Below, piece after piece: positions 50,676-58,225 of a DNA stretch of 64,000 nucleotides. The notes under the pieces are model-generated. The model was given only the letters and a program-made list of their open reading frames with translations, ran no database searches and was not told the DNA's origin. Location: contig NZ_LPXO01000001.1 of the NCBI RefSeq assembly GCF_001482405.1, forward strand, positions 620,001 to 684,000, given 5' to 3'. Position 1 is the stretch's first letter, and each line of letters begins with the position of its first letter. The stretch comes from Pseudoponticoccus marisrubri (lineage in GTDB: Bacteria > Pseudomonadota > Alphaproteobacteria > Rhodobacterales > Rhodobacteraceae). The position numbers and the translations under genes were made by a program.

Positions 50676-50915
50676 ATGAAACGGCTTCACCTCGTTTTCG
50701 GCGGCGAACTGGTCGATCCCGGCAGCACCGAGTTCCGCAACCCAGACGACCTGCACGTGGTCGGCTTCTTTCCCGACTACCAGTCGGCCTATGACGCGTG
50801 GAAGGCCGAGGCGCAGCGCACCGTGGACAATGCCCACATGCGCTATTTCATCGCCCATATCCACCGCCTGCTGGACGAGGGGCAGGAAGGCTCCTCGACC
50901 GAACAGCTGGGCTGA
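50676..50915 (+). CDS. DUF4170 domain protein
   Basis: A 79-residue protein with the family pattern RLHLVFGGELVDPGSTEF at the N-terminus, VGFFPDYQSAYDAWKAEAQ in the middle and DNAHMRYFIAHIHRLLD near the end. It has no known activity but is regularly found just upstream of a Kdo transferase in Rhodobacterales, as here. AAAAGGACCCTGCG precedes the ATG at 50676. The next gene begins in the same frame after the stop and one codon. Confidence 0.9.
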   Translation: MKRLHLVFGGELVDPGSTEFRNPDDLHVVGFFPDYQSAYDAWKAEAQRTVDNAHMRYFIAHIHRLLDEGQEGSSTEQLG

Positions 50916-50918
50916 GGC

Positions 50919-52118
50919 TTGCCGCGCCGCGCGCTCAGCCTGCAGGCCTACCTGGCCTATGCGCGCGCCGGCACCCCGGCCCCCGCCCCGCCCGTCACGC
51001 GCCCCGAGGGGCCCGTGGTGCTGGCCCATGGCGAGACCCCGGAACAGGCGCGTGCGCTGGCCAACATGGGCGCGCGGCTGGCCGTGATGCGCCCCGAGGT
51101 GACGCTGGCCCTGTCGGGCGACGCGCCGCTGCAGCCCGGCCAGATCGCCGTCACCCTGCCCGAGGACGGCGCCGCCGAGGCCGAGGCATTCGCCCGCGCG
51201 CTGCGCCCCGAGCTGCTGCTCTGGGCCGGCCAGCACCTGCGCCCGGCGCTGGTCGACGCGCTTTATCGCCACGGCACGCGCGCCATCGCCATGGACCTGT
51301 CGGATGCGCCGCTGACCGCGCCCGGGCCGCGCTGGCTGCCCGACCCGGTGCCCGCGGTGCTGCCCGCCTTCGAGATGCTCTATGCCAATGACGATGCCGC
51401 CGCGCGGCGCCTGCGCCGGCTGGGCTCGGCCCCGCAGCGCATCCAGATCGCCGGGCCGCTTCTGGACACCGCCATGCCGCTCAGCTGTCCCGATGCGCTG
51501 CACGAGGAGATCGCCGGGCTGATCGCGGGCCGGCCGGTCTGGCTGGCCGCGCGGGTGCCCGCCTCCGAGGCGCATGACGTCCTCAGCGCCCATCGCCGCG
51601 CGGTGCGGCTGGCCCACCGGCTCCTGCTGGTGCTGGTCCCGGCGGATGCCGCCGACAGCGCCTTGATGGCCGAGACGGCGGCGGCAATGCAGATGCGCGT
51701 CTGCGACTGGGAGAATGGCGAGATGCCCGACGAGAACACGCAGGTCATCCTGACCCGCGACGATGACGAGCTGGGCCTGTGGTACCGGCTGGCGCCGCTG
51801 GTCTTCCTGGCCGGTTCGCTGCGCACCGGCGCCTCCGGGCAGGACCCGTTCGAGGCCGCATCGCTGGGCTCGGCCATCCTCTACGGCCCGCATGTGCGCC
51901 GCCACCTGCCCGCCTATGGCGCGCTGGTCGAGGCCGGGGCCGCGCGCATCGTGCGCGACGCCGATTCGCTGGGGGCCGCGGTGTCGAACCTCGTGGCGCC
52001 CGACCAGATCGCCGCCATGGCCCATGCCGGCTGGGACGTGGTGTCCTCGGGCGCCAAGCTGGTCGACCGGGTGATCGCCGATTGCTGCGAGATGCTCGAC
52101 GCGCCGGAGCGGGCCTGA
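50919..52118 (+). CDS. waaA: 3-deoxy-D-manno-octulosonic acid (Kdo) transferase family protein
   Basis: A 399-residue GT30-like glycosyltransferase. The N-terminal half has [19 protein letters not shown], which aligns with the catalytic-Glu region of WaaA, and [26 protein letters not shown]; the C-terminal half has [32 protein letters not shown], a diverged version of the family's G(H/Q)NPLEPA loop. Unlike E. coli WaaA there is no N-terminal membrane anchor. It would attach Kdo to lipid A precursor. The only early start is the TTG at 50919, 3 bases past the DUF4170 stop and in its frame. lpxK follows with a 1-base overlap. Confidence 0.82.
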   Translation: MPRRALSLQAYLAYARAGTPAPAPPVTRPEGPVVLAHGETPEQARALANMGARLAVMRPEVTLALSGDAPLQPGQIAVTLPEDGAAEAEAFARALRPELLLWAGQHLRPALVDALYRHGTRAIAMDLSDAPLTAPGPRWLPDPVPAVLPAFEMLYANDDAAARRLRRLGSAPQRIQIAGPLLDTAMPLSCPDALHEEIAGLIAGRPVWLAARVPASEAHDVLSAHRRAVRLAHRLLLVLVPADAADSALMAETAAAMQMRVCDWENGEMPDENTQVILTRDDDELGLWYRLAPLVFLAGSLRTGASGQDPFEAASLGSAILYGPHVRRHLPAYGALVEAGAARIVRDADSLGAAVSNLVAPDQIAAMAHAGWDVVSSGAKLVDRVIADCCEMLDAPERA

Positions 52119-53116
52119 TGCGCCCGCCGCGTTTCTGGAATACCGAGCCCGACCGCCCGGCCCTTGCCGCGCGCCTGCTGGCGCCGCTGGGTCACCTGAC
52201 CGCGCGCGCCACGGCGCGCCGGGTGGCGCGCCCGCCCGATCATGCCCCAGACGTGCCGGTGATCTGCGTCGGCAACATCAATGCCGGCGGCACCGGCAAG
52301 ACCCCCACCGTGATCGCGCTCTGCCAGCGCCTGCTGGAGGCCGGGCGCAGGCCGCATGTCATCACGCGCGGCTATGGCGGCACGCTGACCGGCCCGGTCG
52401 AGGTCGACCCCCGGCGCCATGGCGCGGCAGAGACCGGAGACGAACCGCTGCTGCTGGCCGCCTTTACCCGCACCTGGGTCGCGCGGGACCGCGCCGCCGG
52501 CGCCCGCGCGGCCGAGGCCGCCGGGGCCGATTGCCTGGTGCTGGATGACGGGCACCAGAACCCCGCCCTGCGCAAGGACCTGTCGCTGGTCGTGGTCGAT
52601 GCCGTGGCCGGGTTCGGCAATGGGCGCTGCCTGCCCGCAGGCCCGCTGCGCGAGCCGGTGCCCGCCGGGCTGGCCCGCGCCGACATGGTGCTGTCGATCG
52701 GGGCCGAGCCGGCGCAGGCGCGATTCGCCCGGCTCTGGGCCCCGGCGCTGGACGTGCCGCACCTGACCGGCCATCTTGCGCCGCTGCAGACCGGCATGGA
52801 CTGGCAGGACCTGCCCGTACTGGCCTTTGCGGGGATCGGCCATCCGGAGAAGTTCTTTGCCACGCTGCGCGCGCTGGGGGCCGACCTGCGCCGGGCCGAG
52901 CCGCTGGACGACCACCAACCGCTGTCCGATTCGCTGATGGGGCGGTTGCAGGCCGAATCGCGCGCGCTGGGGGCGCAGCTTGTCACCACCGAGAAGGACG
53001 CCGTCCGCCTGCCGTCCAGCTTCCGCGGCCAGGTGCTGGCCCTGCCCGTGCGGCTGACCCTCGACGACCCGACCCCGCTGGACGCGGCGCTGTCCCGGCT
53101 GTTCGAGGCGGGCTGA
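52118..53116 (+). CDS. lpxK: Tetraacyldisaccharide 4'-kinase
   Basis: A 332-residue kinase that phosphorylates the 4' position of the lipid A precursor at the inner membrane. Signatures: [21 protein letters not shown] (P-loop, ~47-67), HVITRGYGG (~80-88), [32 protein letters not shown] (~141-164) and TEKDAVRLP near the C-terminus. The start overlaps the waaA stop by one base (TGATG), so both are translated together. Its stop is 7 bases from the convergent N-formylglutamate amidohydrolase. Confidence 0.95.
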   Translation: MRPPRFWNTEPDRPALAARLLAPLGHLTARATARRVARPPDHAPDVPVICVGNINAGGTGKTPTVIALCQRLLEAGRRPHVITRGYGGTLTGPVEVDPRRHGAAETGDEPLLLAAFTRTWVARDRAAGARAAEAAGADCLVLDDGHQNPALRKDLSLVVVDAVAGFGNGRCLPAGPLREPVPAGLARADMVLSIGAEPAQARFARLWAPALDVPHLTGHLAPLQTGMDWQDLPVLAFAGIGHPEKFFATLRALGADLRRAEPLDDHQPLSDSLMGRLQAESRALGAQLVTTEKDAVRLPSSFRGQVLALPVRLTLDDPTPLDAALSRLFEAG

Positions 53117-53123
53117 GGCCGCG

Positions 53124-53984
53124 TTATTCCGCGGCGAGCTGCTGGTCGCGGCTGCCCAGCGCGGCGATATCGGCCACCACGCCGCGCAGCAGCTTGCGGA
53201 AGGCGTGGAAATTGGCGTTCGGACGCACGCGGGCCTCATCCATGTAGACCGACCGGTCGATCTCGATCTGGATGGCATGCTGGTTGCGCGAGGGGCGGCC
53301 GTATTGCTGCGTCGTGTAGGCGCCGGCAAAGGGCGTGTTGCGCGCCACGACCAGCCCGGCCATGGCGAAGGCGGCCTCAATCCGCTCGACGATCTCGACC
53401 GAGGCCGAGGCGCCGAACCGGTCACCGATCACGATCTCGGGCCGACGCGCGCCGTTGCGCACCACCGATTCGGCGGCCTCGTGCGGCATGGAATGGCAAT
53501 CGATCAGGATCGCCTCGCCAAACAGCCCGTGCGCCCGGCCCAGAAGCTCGGCCAGCTGCGAGTGATAGGGGTGCCAGATTCGCTTGAGCCGCTGGTCGGC
53601 CTCGACCCGCGACAGTTTGCCGCGATAGATGGCGCGCCCGTTGGCCACCACCCGCGGCACCACGCCCAGCCCGCTGGCCACCCGCGGATTATGCCCGCCA
53701 CGGCGCACCCCGTCGATCAGGGCGGGATCCAGCTCGTCGCAGGCGCGGTTGAGATCGACATAGGCGCGCGGCGCCCCGGCGCGCAGCAGCGGCGCCCCGA
53801 ATTGCGGCGCACAGTCGAACAGGCGGTCCACATAGGCATCCTCGGACGAGCGAATCGCATGTTCGTCGAGAATCGTGTCCTTGAGGAAGGACCACGGGTA
53901 GTCCCGCCCGGAATGGGGAGACGCGAACACCACGCAGGACGACGGCACGTCCGGCAGATGCAGGTGATAGGCGGTACTGGGCAT
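53124..53984 (-). CDS. N-formylglutamate amidohydrolase
   Basis: A 286-residue Pfam FGase protein. It opens CVVFASPHSGRDYP (~17-30), where His binds zinc; DAYVDRLFDCAPQFGAPLL, AYVDLNRACDELDP, GLGVVPRV, LIDCHSMPH and NQHAIQIEIDRSVYM follow in family order. It releases formate from N-formylglutamate, a late step of one histidine-degradation route; hutG-type function is plausible, but no hut genes are adjacent. AGAAGGAGACAGG precedes the ATG at 53984. Confidence 0.92.
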   Translation of the reverse strand: MPSTAYHLHLPDVPSSCVVFASPHSGRDYPWSFLKDTILDEHAIRSSEDAYVDRLFDCAPQFGAPLLRAGAPRAYVDLNRACDELDPALIDGVRRGGHNPRVASGLGVVPRVVANGRAIYRGKLSRVEADQRLKRIWHPYHSQLAELLGRAHGLFGEAILIDCHSMPHEAAESVVRNGARRPEIVIGDRFGASASVEIVERIEAAFAMAGLVVARNTPFAGAYTTQQYGRPSRNQHAIQIEIDRSVYMDEARVRPNANFHAFRKLLRGVVADIAALGSRDQQLAAE

Positions 53985-54039
53985 CCTGTCTCCTTCTCGC
54001 ACAGGAGAATAGACCGAAATTCTCGGATGCCAAAAGGCC

Positions 54040-54068
54040 TTGATCCCGGTTTCGATCCCTTTTATAGA
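54040..54068 (+). promoter_or_regulatory. Candidate promoter for tRNA-Val
   Basis: TTGATC (54040-54045), 17 bases, TATAGA (54063-54068), 66 bases before the tRNA. Good match and spacing. Confidence 0.5.
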
Positions 54069-54133
54069 CCCTTCACCGGCGCGGAGATCCCGCGCCCCTT
54101 TTATTGGGGCACGGAACGACGGGTCGGCCATAC

Positions 54134-54208
54134 GGGCGGTTAGCTCAGCGGTAGAGCACTTCGTTGACATCGAAGGGGTCACTGGTTCGATCCCAGTATC
54201 GCCCACCA
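54134..54208 (+). tRNA. tRNA-Val (anticodon GAC)
   Basis: A 75-base cloverleaf is readable by eye. The acceptor stem is GGGCGGT with ATCGCCC, and ACCA follows, so CCA is encoded. The D stem is GCTC/GAGC, the anticodon stem CTTCG/CGAAG encloses loop TTGACAT with anticodon GAC, and the T stem ACTGG/CCAGT encloses TTCGATC. GAC reads GUC and GUU valine codons. Confidence 0.95.
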
Positions 54209-54308
54209 TGGATTTCATCACCCGGCGTTGCGCGGTCCCCGGGATCGCGCTTTCGTCGGGTATTGGCTGCAACGGGCGCTCGCGCGCCGCGACGAAAGGG
54301 AGAAGACC

Positions 54309-54434
54309 ATGAAGGTCGCAAACTCGCTCCGCTCGCTCAAGAAGCGCCACCGCGACTGCCGCGTTGTGCGCCGCAAGGGCCGCGTCTACGTGATCAACAA
54401 GACGCAGCGTCGGTTCAAGGCCCGCCAGGGCTGA
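54309..54434 (+). CDS. rpmJ: 50S ribosomal protein L36, zinc-free type
   Basis: A 41-residue basic protein. It begins [17 protein letters not shown] and ends [11 protein letters not shown], as in L36 of the type B (YkgO-like) branch. Only one Cys remains (residue 17), so the zinc ribbon of type A L36 is absent. In alphaproteobacteria this type is normally the only L36. The ATG at 54309 follows AGGGAGAAGACC. A strong terminator is 30 bases downstream. Confidence 0.95.
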   Translation: MKVANSLRSLKKRHRDCRVVRRKGRVYVINKTQRRFKARQG

Positions 54435-54463
54435 CCACGCCTTCCCGCAAGGGACCGGATCAG

Positions 54464-54493
54464 GACCGCAGGCCACGTGCCTGCGGTCTTTTT
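54464..54493 (+). terminator. Intrinsic terminator after rpmJ
   Basis: Perfect 10-bp stem GACCGCAGGC-cacgt-GCCTGCGGTC followed by TTTTT. Confidence 0.92.
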
Positions 54494-54617
54494 CGTTTGG
54501 GGCCACGGGGGCGGAGCCCGATCACGGCCGGCGCATGTGATCTGCATCAACGTGCTGCACCGCAGCACCCCCTAGCCTGCGCGCGAACACCCCGATCGAC
54601 CCGCGCCGGAGGACCCG

Positions 54618-56150
54618 ATGACCGCAGATCCCGCACGCCCCGACCCGCACCCGCATCGCAACCTGGATCGCGCCCTGCGCGCCGGCATGGCGCAGGTCAC
54701 GGGCGGCGTCTCGCCCTATGCCACGGCCAGCGCGCTGACCGATTGGGCGATGCACCTGGCCATGGCGCCGGGTCGGCAGCTGGAACTGACCGAGCGCGCC
54801 GCCGCCAATATGGGCCGGCTCTGGGCCTATGGCACGCAGAGCGCGCTTGGCGGGGCGCCCGAGCCGCCCTTCGCGCCCCGCCCCTATGATCACCGCTTCA
54901 CCCATCCCGGATGGGCGCGGCCGCCCTTCAACATGTGGGCGCAGGGCTTTCTGGCCGTCCAGGACTGGTGGGATGCTGCCACCAGCGATCTGCCGGGCAT
55001 GCATCGCGAACATGGCGACAGGGCGCGTTTCATGGCGCGGCAGGCGCTGGACACGGTCTCGCCCTCGAACTTCCCGCCGACCAATCCCGAGATCGTGGCG
55101 CGCAGCCGCGACCGGCTTGGCCGCAATTACGTGGACGGCGCGCGCCACGTGCTGGCCGACATCGCCGAGCTGGCGACCAAGGCCCCTGCCCCGCAGCCCG
55201 AAGGTTATGCCGTCGGGCAGACCCTTGCCGCCACGCCGGGCGAGGTGGTGCTGCGCACGCCGCTCTTCGAGTTGATCCAGTACCACCCGCAGACCGAGAC
55301 CGTGCATCCCGAGCCCGTACTGATCGTGCCGGCCTGGATCATGAAATACTACATCCTCGATCTCTCGCCCCACAATTCGCTGATCAACTGGCTGGTGGGA
55401 CAGGGGCACACGGTCTTCGTGATCTCCTGGATCAATCCCGGGCCGAACGAGGCCGATCTCGGGCTCGACGCCTATCGCCGCGACGGGGTGATGGCGGCGC
55501 TGGACCGTGTGTCGGACATCCTGCCCGACACGCGCATCCATGCCACGGGCTACTGCCTTGGCGGCACCATCCTGTCCATTGCCGCGGCCACCATGGCGCG
55601 GGATGGCGATGACCGCCTCGCCTCGATCACGCTTCTGGCGGCGCAGACCGATTTCACCGAGGCGGGCGAGCTGCTGCTCTTCCTCGACGAATCGCAGATC
55701 GCCTTTCTCGAGGACATGATGTGGGATCGCGGCTATCTCGACACCGGGCAGATGGTCGGCGCCTTCCGCGCCATCCGGGCCGAGGATCTGGTCTGGACCC
55801 GCGCGGTGCGCCGCTACCTGATGGGGATCGAGGAGATGCCCACCGATATGGGCGCGTGGAATGCCGATGCCACGCGCATGCCGGCGCGGATGCATTCGGA
55901 ATACCTGCGCGGCCTGTTCCTGGAAAACCGGCTGGTCTCCGGGCGGTTCGCCGTGGACGGGCGGGTGATCGCGCTGAAGGACATCCGCGCCCCGATGTTC
56001 GTCGTGGGCACCGAAAAGGACCACATCGCGCCGTGGCGGTCGGTCTACAAGACCAAGCTGTTCACCGAGTGCGACCTGCGCTTCGTGCTGGTCAAGGGCG
56101 GGCATAATGGCGGGATCGTCTCCGAGCCCGGGCACCCGCGGCGGCATTAA
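54618..56150 (+). CDS. phaC: Poly(3-hydroxyalkanoate) synthase, interrupted by an in-frame TAA
   Basis: A class I PHA synthase that polymerises (R)-3-hydroxyacyl-CoA on granules. The catalytic triad is visible: Cys313 in the lipase-like box TGYCLGGTI, Asp468 in GTEKDHIAPW and His496 in KGGHNGGIV. The N-terminal domain (~1-100) and the alpha/beta core (~100-505) look intact. Codon 511 (56148-56150) is TAA, in the segment PGHPRRH-stop. The frame then continues for 64 codons with a conserved PhaC tail, so the product is ~65 residues short unless the stop is read through or is a sequencing error. GGAGGACCCG precedes the ATG at 54618. Confidence 0.9.
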   Translation: MTADPARPDPHPHRNLDRALRAGMAQVTGGVSPYATASALTDWAMHLAMAPGRQLELTERAAANMGRLWAYGTQSALGGAPEPPFAPRPYDHRFTHPGWARPPFNMWAQGFLAVQDWWDAATSDLPGMHREHGDRARFMARQALDTVSPSNFPPTNPEIVARSRDRLGRNYVDGARHVLADIAELATKAPAPQPEGYAVGQTLAATPGEVVLRTPLFELIQYHPQTETVHPEPVLIVPAWIMKYYILDLSPHNSLINWLVGQGHTVFVISWINPGPNEADLGLDAYRRDGVMAALDRVSDILPDTRIHATGYCLGGTILSIAAATMARDGDDRLASITLLAAQTDFTEAGELLLFLDESQIAFLEDMMWDRGYLDTGQMVGAFRAIRAEDLVWTRAVRRYLMGIEEMPTDMGAWNADATRMPARMHSEYLRGLFLENRLVSGRFAVDGRVIALKDIRAPMFVVGTEKDHIAPWRSVYKTKLFTECDLRFVLVKGGHNGGIVSEPGHPRRH

Positions 56151-56345
56151 CGCATCGGCCACAGGGCCGAGAGTGCGCTCTACATGGATCCCGACAGCTG
56201 GCTGGCCGGACATGCGCCGCAGGAGGGCTCGTGGTGGCCGGAATGGGCGGCATGGCTGGCCGCGCACTCCGCACCGAAGGTGTCGCCGCCCGCGATAGGG
56301 GACTCGTTGGGCCGTGCGCCCGGTGACTATGTCATGATGCGCTGA
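56151..56345 (+). pseudogene. phaC: Detached in-frame C-terminal tail of phaC
   Basis: In the same frame as the upstream phaC, 64 codons continue from RIGHRAESALYMDPDSWLAG through GSWWPEWAAWL to GRAPGDYVMM and a TGA at 56343-56345. The SWW(P)xWxxWL pattern and PGDYV ending are those of complete class I synthases such as the C. necator enzyme. No start codon with a ribosome site could express it alone. It is a coding remnant caused by a single-codon change, not a frameshift. Confidence 0.85.
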
Positions 56346-56357
56346 GGCCGGGCGCGG

Positions 56358-56381
56358 GCAAGGCTTTTCGAAAAGCCTTGC
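56358..56381. repeat. Palindrome array after phaC, unit 1
   Basis: A perfect 24-bp palindrome, left half GCAAGGCTTTTC. The array of four units is bracketed by GCGGGC (56354-56359) and GCCCGC (56453-56458). Confidence 0.92.
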
Positions 56382-56383
56382 AG

Positions 56384-56405
56384 GAACGCGTTTGCAAACG
56401 CGTTC
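56384..56405. repeat. Palindrome array after phaC, unit 2
   Basis: A perfect 22-bp palindrome, left half GAACGCGTTTG, two bases after unit 1. Confidence 0.92.
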
Positions 56406-56429
56406 GGAAGCGGTTTTAAAACCGCTTCC
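56406..56429. repeat. Palindrome array after phaC, unit 3
   Basis: A perfect 24-bp palindrome, left half GGAAGCGGTTTT, directly abutting unit 2. Confidence 0.92.
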
Positions 56430-56431
56430 TT

Positions 56432-56453
56432 CAAGCCGCTTCGAAGCGGCTTG
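56432..56453. repeat. Palindrome array after phaC, unit 4
   Basis: A perfect 22-bp palindrome, left half CAAGCCGCTTC, two bases after unit 3 and 14 bases before the stop of the convergent gene. Confidence 0.92.
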
Positions 56454-56467
56454 CCCGCCTTGGCCCG

Positions 56468-58168
56468 TCAGTCGCCGAGGATTCCGTCCGCGAGGATGCG
56501 CACCACGGTCTGCTCGTCGAGAAAGCCCGAGACACGCAGGCCGCGGGTTTCCTGGTAGCGACGGATCGCCGCGCGGGTCTGCTCGTCGAAGGTGCCGTCC
56601 ACGTTGCCCGGGCGCAGACCCAGCTGGGCGAGGCGCGCCTCGGCCAGCCGCTTGGCCACGGGGTTGAGGTTCAGCCCCTGTTCCTCGGCCCGGGCGCGCC
56701 CGGCATTCTGCGCCTGTTCGGCCTGCCGCTCCAGCTGGCGGATCCGCGCCTGCGCCTCGGCGGCGAAGGCCCCGTTGGGCCGCGCTTCGAGATATTCGCG
56801 GTAGCCCTCGATCGTGTTGACCTCTTCGACCCGCGCCCATTGGCGGCGGTCCTGCGTCGCGGCCTGCTGGGCGCGGCGCTGTTCGATCCCGCGCAACAGC
56901 TCGCGCGCCCGGTCGGCGAAGAGCCCTTCGGGATAGCGCTCGAGGTAGGCCCGGACAGAAGCTTCATCGCCGCTCGATTCGACCTCACGCCAGAAGGCCC
57001 GGTCGGCGCGCTCCTGTTCTTCCTGCCGCTGGCGCGCCTCTTCCTCCAGTTCGGCCGCGCGGCGGGCCGCCTGCGCGTCCAGCCGGGCGATCTGCGCGCT
57101 GTCGAGATAGGAGGACGGCTCTTCGTTCGCGGTCTCCTGCCATTGCCGGATCGCGCCGCGCGTGCCCGGGCCAAAGATCCCGTCGATGCCGCGCGTGTCA
57201 TAGCCCAGGATCGACAGGTCGCGCTGGATCTCGCGGCGCGCGTCGCGGCTCAGCTCCATCGCCTCCTCGGCGCGGCGCTCGGCGTAATAGGGCTCTTCCT
57301 CGATGGCCTTCAGCCGCTGGCGCGCGGCGGCGGCATGCAGCCCCTCGGGAAAGCCGTCGAGATAGGTGCGGTAGCCCTCGGCCGAATCGGCCTGCTGCGC
57401 CAGCCGCCAGGCGGTTTCGTCGGCGGCCGTGTCGATTTCGGGTTCGGGCTCCGGCTCCGGTTGCGGATCGGGCGCGGGCGCCGCTGTGTCGCTGTCGGGC
57501 TCGGCCTCGGCCTCGGGCGCGGCGACCACCACGAGGTCGCGCGGCGTGAACCCGGCCACCGACAGCTCGTATTGCTCGGCCGCCTCCAGCAGGCTCTGGC
57601 CTTCCTGCACCAGCTCGCGCGAGGCGAAGCGGGCCACATCCGTGGCCGGTCCGCGCAGCACGGTGACGCCTTGCGGGATCTGCAGATCACCCACGCCGGG
57701 CGACAGGAAGCGGCCGACCTCGGGGTCGACCGCCGTCTCGCCCAGCACCAGAAAGGCCTGCCCGGGATAGCGCGCCAGAACCGCCAGAACCGCGTCCATC
57801 GGCAGCGCGTCCAGCATCGCCACTGCATCGTCGGGCTCGCCATCGCCGGCCACGGGCAGCATGTAGGTGGCGCCGGGCGCGTGCACGAAGGCACCGGCCA
57901 GCACCACGACCACCGGCCCGTCGCCCTCCTGCAATTGCAGCACGAAATCGAGATAGGCCGTGGCCATCGTATCGGCATCGGCATCCTGGATCTCGGTCAC
58001 GTCGAAGCCGAGATCCGAGAAGGCCTTGGCCGATTCCGCCACCCGCGCGCTGCCGAAAAAGGTCTGGATCGCGTCGTACTGGCTGTTGCCGATCACCAGG
58101 GCGTCGCCCGCGGCATGGACGGCCGTACCCGCGACAAGCCCCAGCAGGGAAAGACGAAATGCGCTCAT
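56468..58168 (-). CDS. Degenerate caspase-like protein with two peptidoglycan-binding domains
   Basis: A 566-residue exported protein. A signal peptide (1-20, ending AVHAAG) leads into a caspase-fold region (~20-190): GDALVIGNSQYDAIQ, AKAFSDLGFDVTEIQDADADTM and a VVVVLAG strand. Where caspases have the catalytic His-Gly and Cys, this protein has AGAFVHAPGATYMLP and LVLGETAVDPE, so the dyad looks lost. After an acidic PEPEPE linker come helical repeats (YRTYLDGFPEGLHA, VRAYLERYPEGLFA, YREYLEARPNGAFA) and two PG-binding-type modules (~330-365 and ~510-560; LSILGYDTRGIDGIFGPGTR and LGLRPGNVDGTFDEQTRAAI). Probably a periplasmic scaffold. AAGGAGGATTGAAC supports the start. Confidence 0.85.
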   Translation of the reverse strand: MSAFRLSLLGLVAGTAVHAAGDALVIGNSQYDAIQTFFGSARVAESAKAFSDLGFDVTEIQDADADTMATAYLDFVLQLQEGDGPVVVVLAGAFVHAPGATYMLPVAGDGEPDDAVAMLDALPMDAVLAVLARYPGQAFLVLGETAVDPEVGRFLSPGVGDLQIPQGVTVLRGPATDVARFASRELVQEGQSLLEAAEQYELSVAGFTPRDLVVVAAPEAEAEPDSDTAAPAPDPQPEPEPEPEIDTAADETAWRLAQQADSAEGYRTYLDGFPEGLHAAAARQRLKAIEEEPYYAERRAEEAMELSRDARREIQRDLSILGYDTRGIDGIFGPGTRGAIRQWQETANEEPSSYLDSAQIARLDAQAARRAAELEEEARQRQEEQERADRAFWREVESSGDEASVRAYLERYPEGLFADRARELLRGIEQRRAQQAATQDRRQWARVEEVNTIEGYREYLEARPNGAFAAEAQARIRQLERQAEQAQNAGRARAEEQGLNLNPVAKRLAEARLAQLGLRPGNVDGTFDEQTRAAIRRYQETRGLRVSGFLDEQTVVRILADGILGD

Positions 58169-58225
58169 GTTCAATCCTCCTTGACGCGAGCCTATCCGCC
58201 AATCCCCCTCAGGCAAGGCGAAAGC

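Noticed and set aside
49698-52025. A 775-codon open frame on the minus strand
   Set aside because: Antisense to the cysQ-like, DUF4170 and waaA genes; H/Q/R/G-rich translation typical of shadow frames.
56148-56150. Recoding of the phaC TAA as selenocysteine or pyrrolysine
   Set aside because: Those use TGA and TAG. TAA is not known to be recoded that way in bacteria, and no downstream SECIS-like structure was looked for or needed.
54618-56345. Frameshift as the cause of the short phaC
   Set aside because: The tail is in the same frame as the upstream part; only one codon is changed, so it is a nonsense codon.
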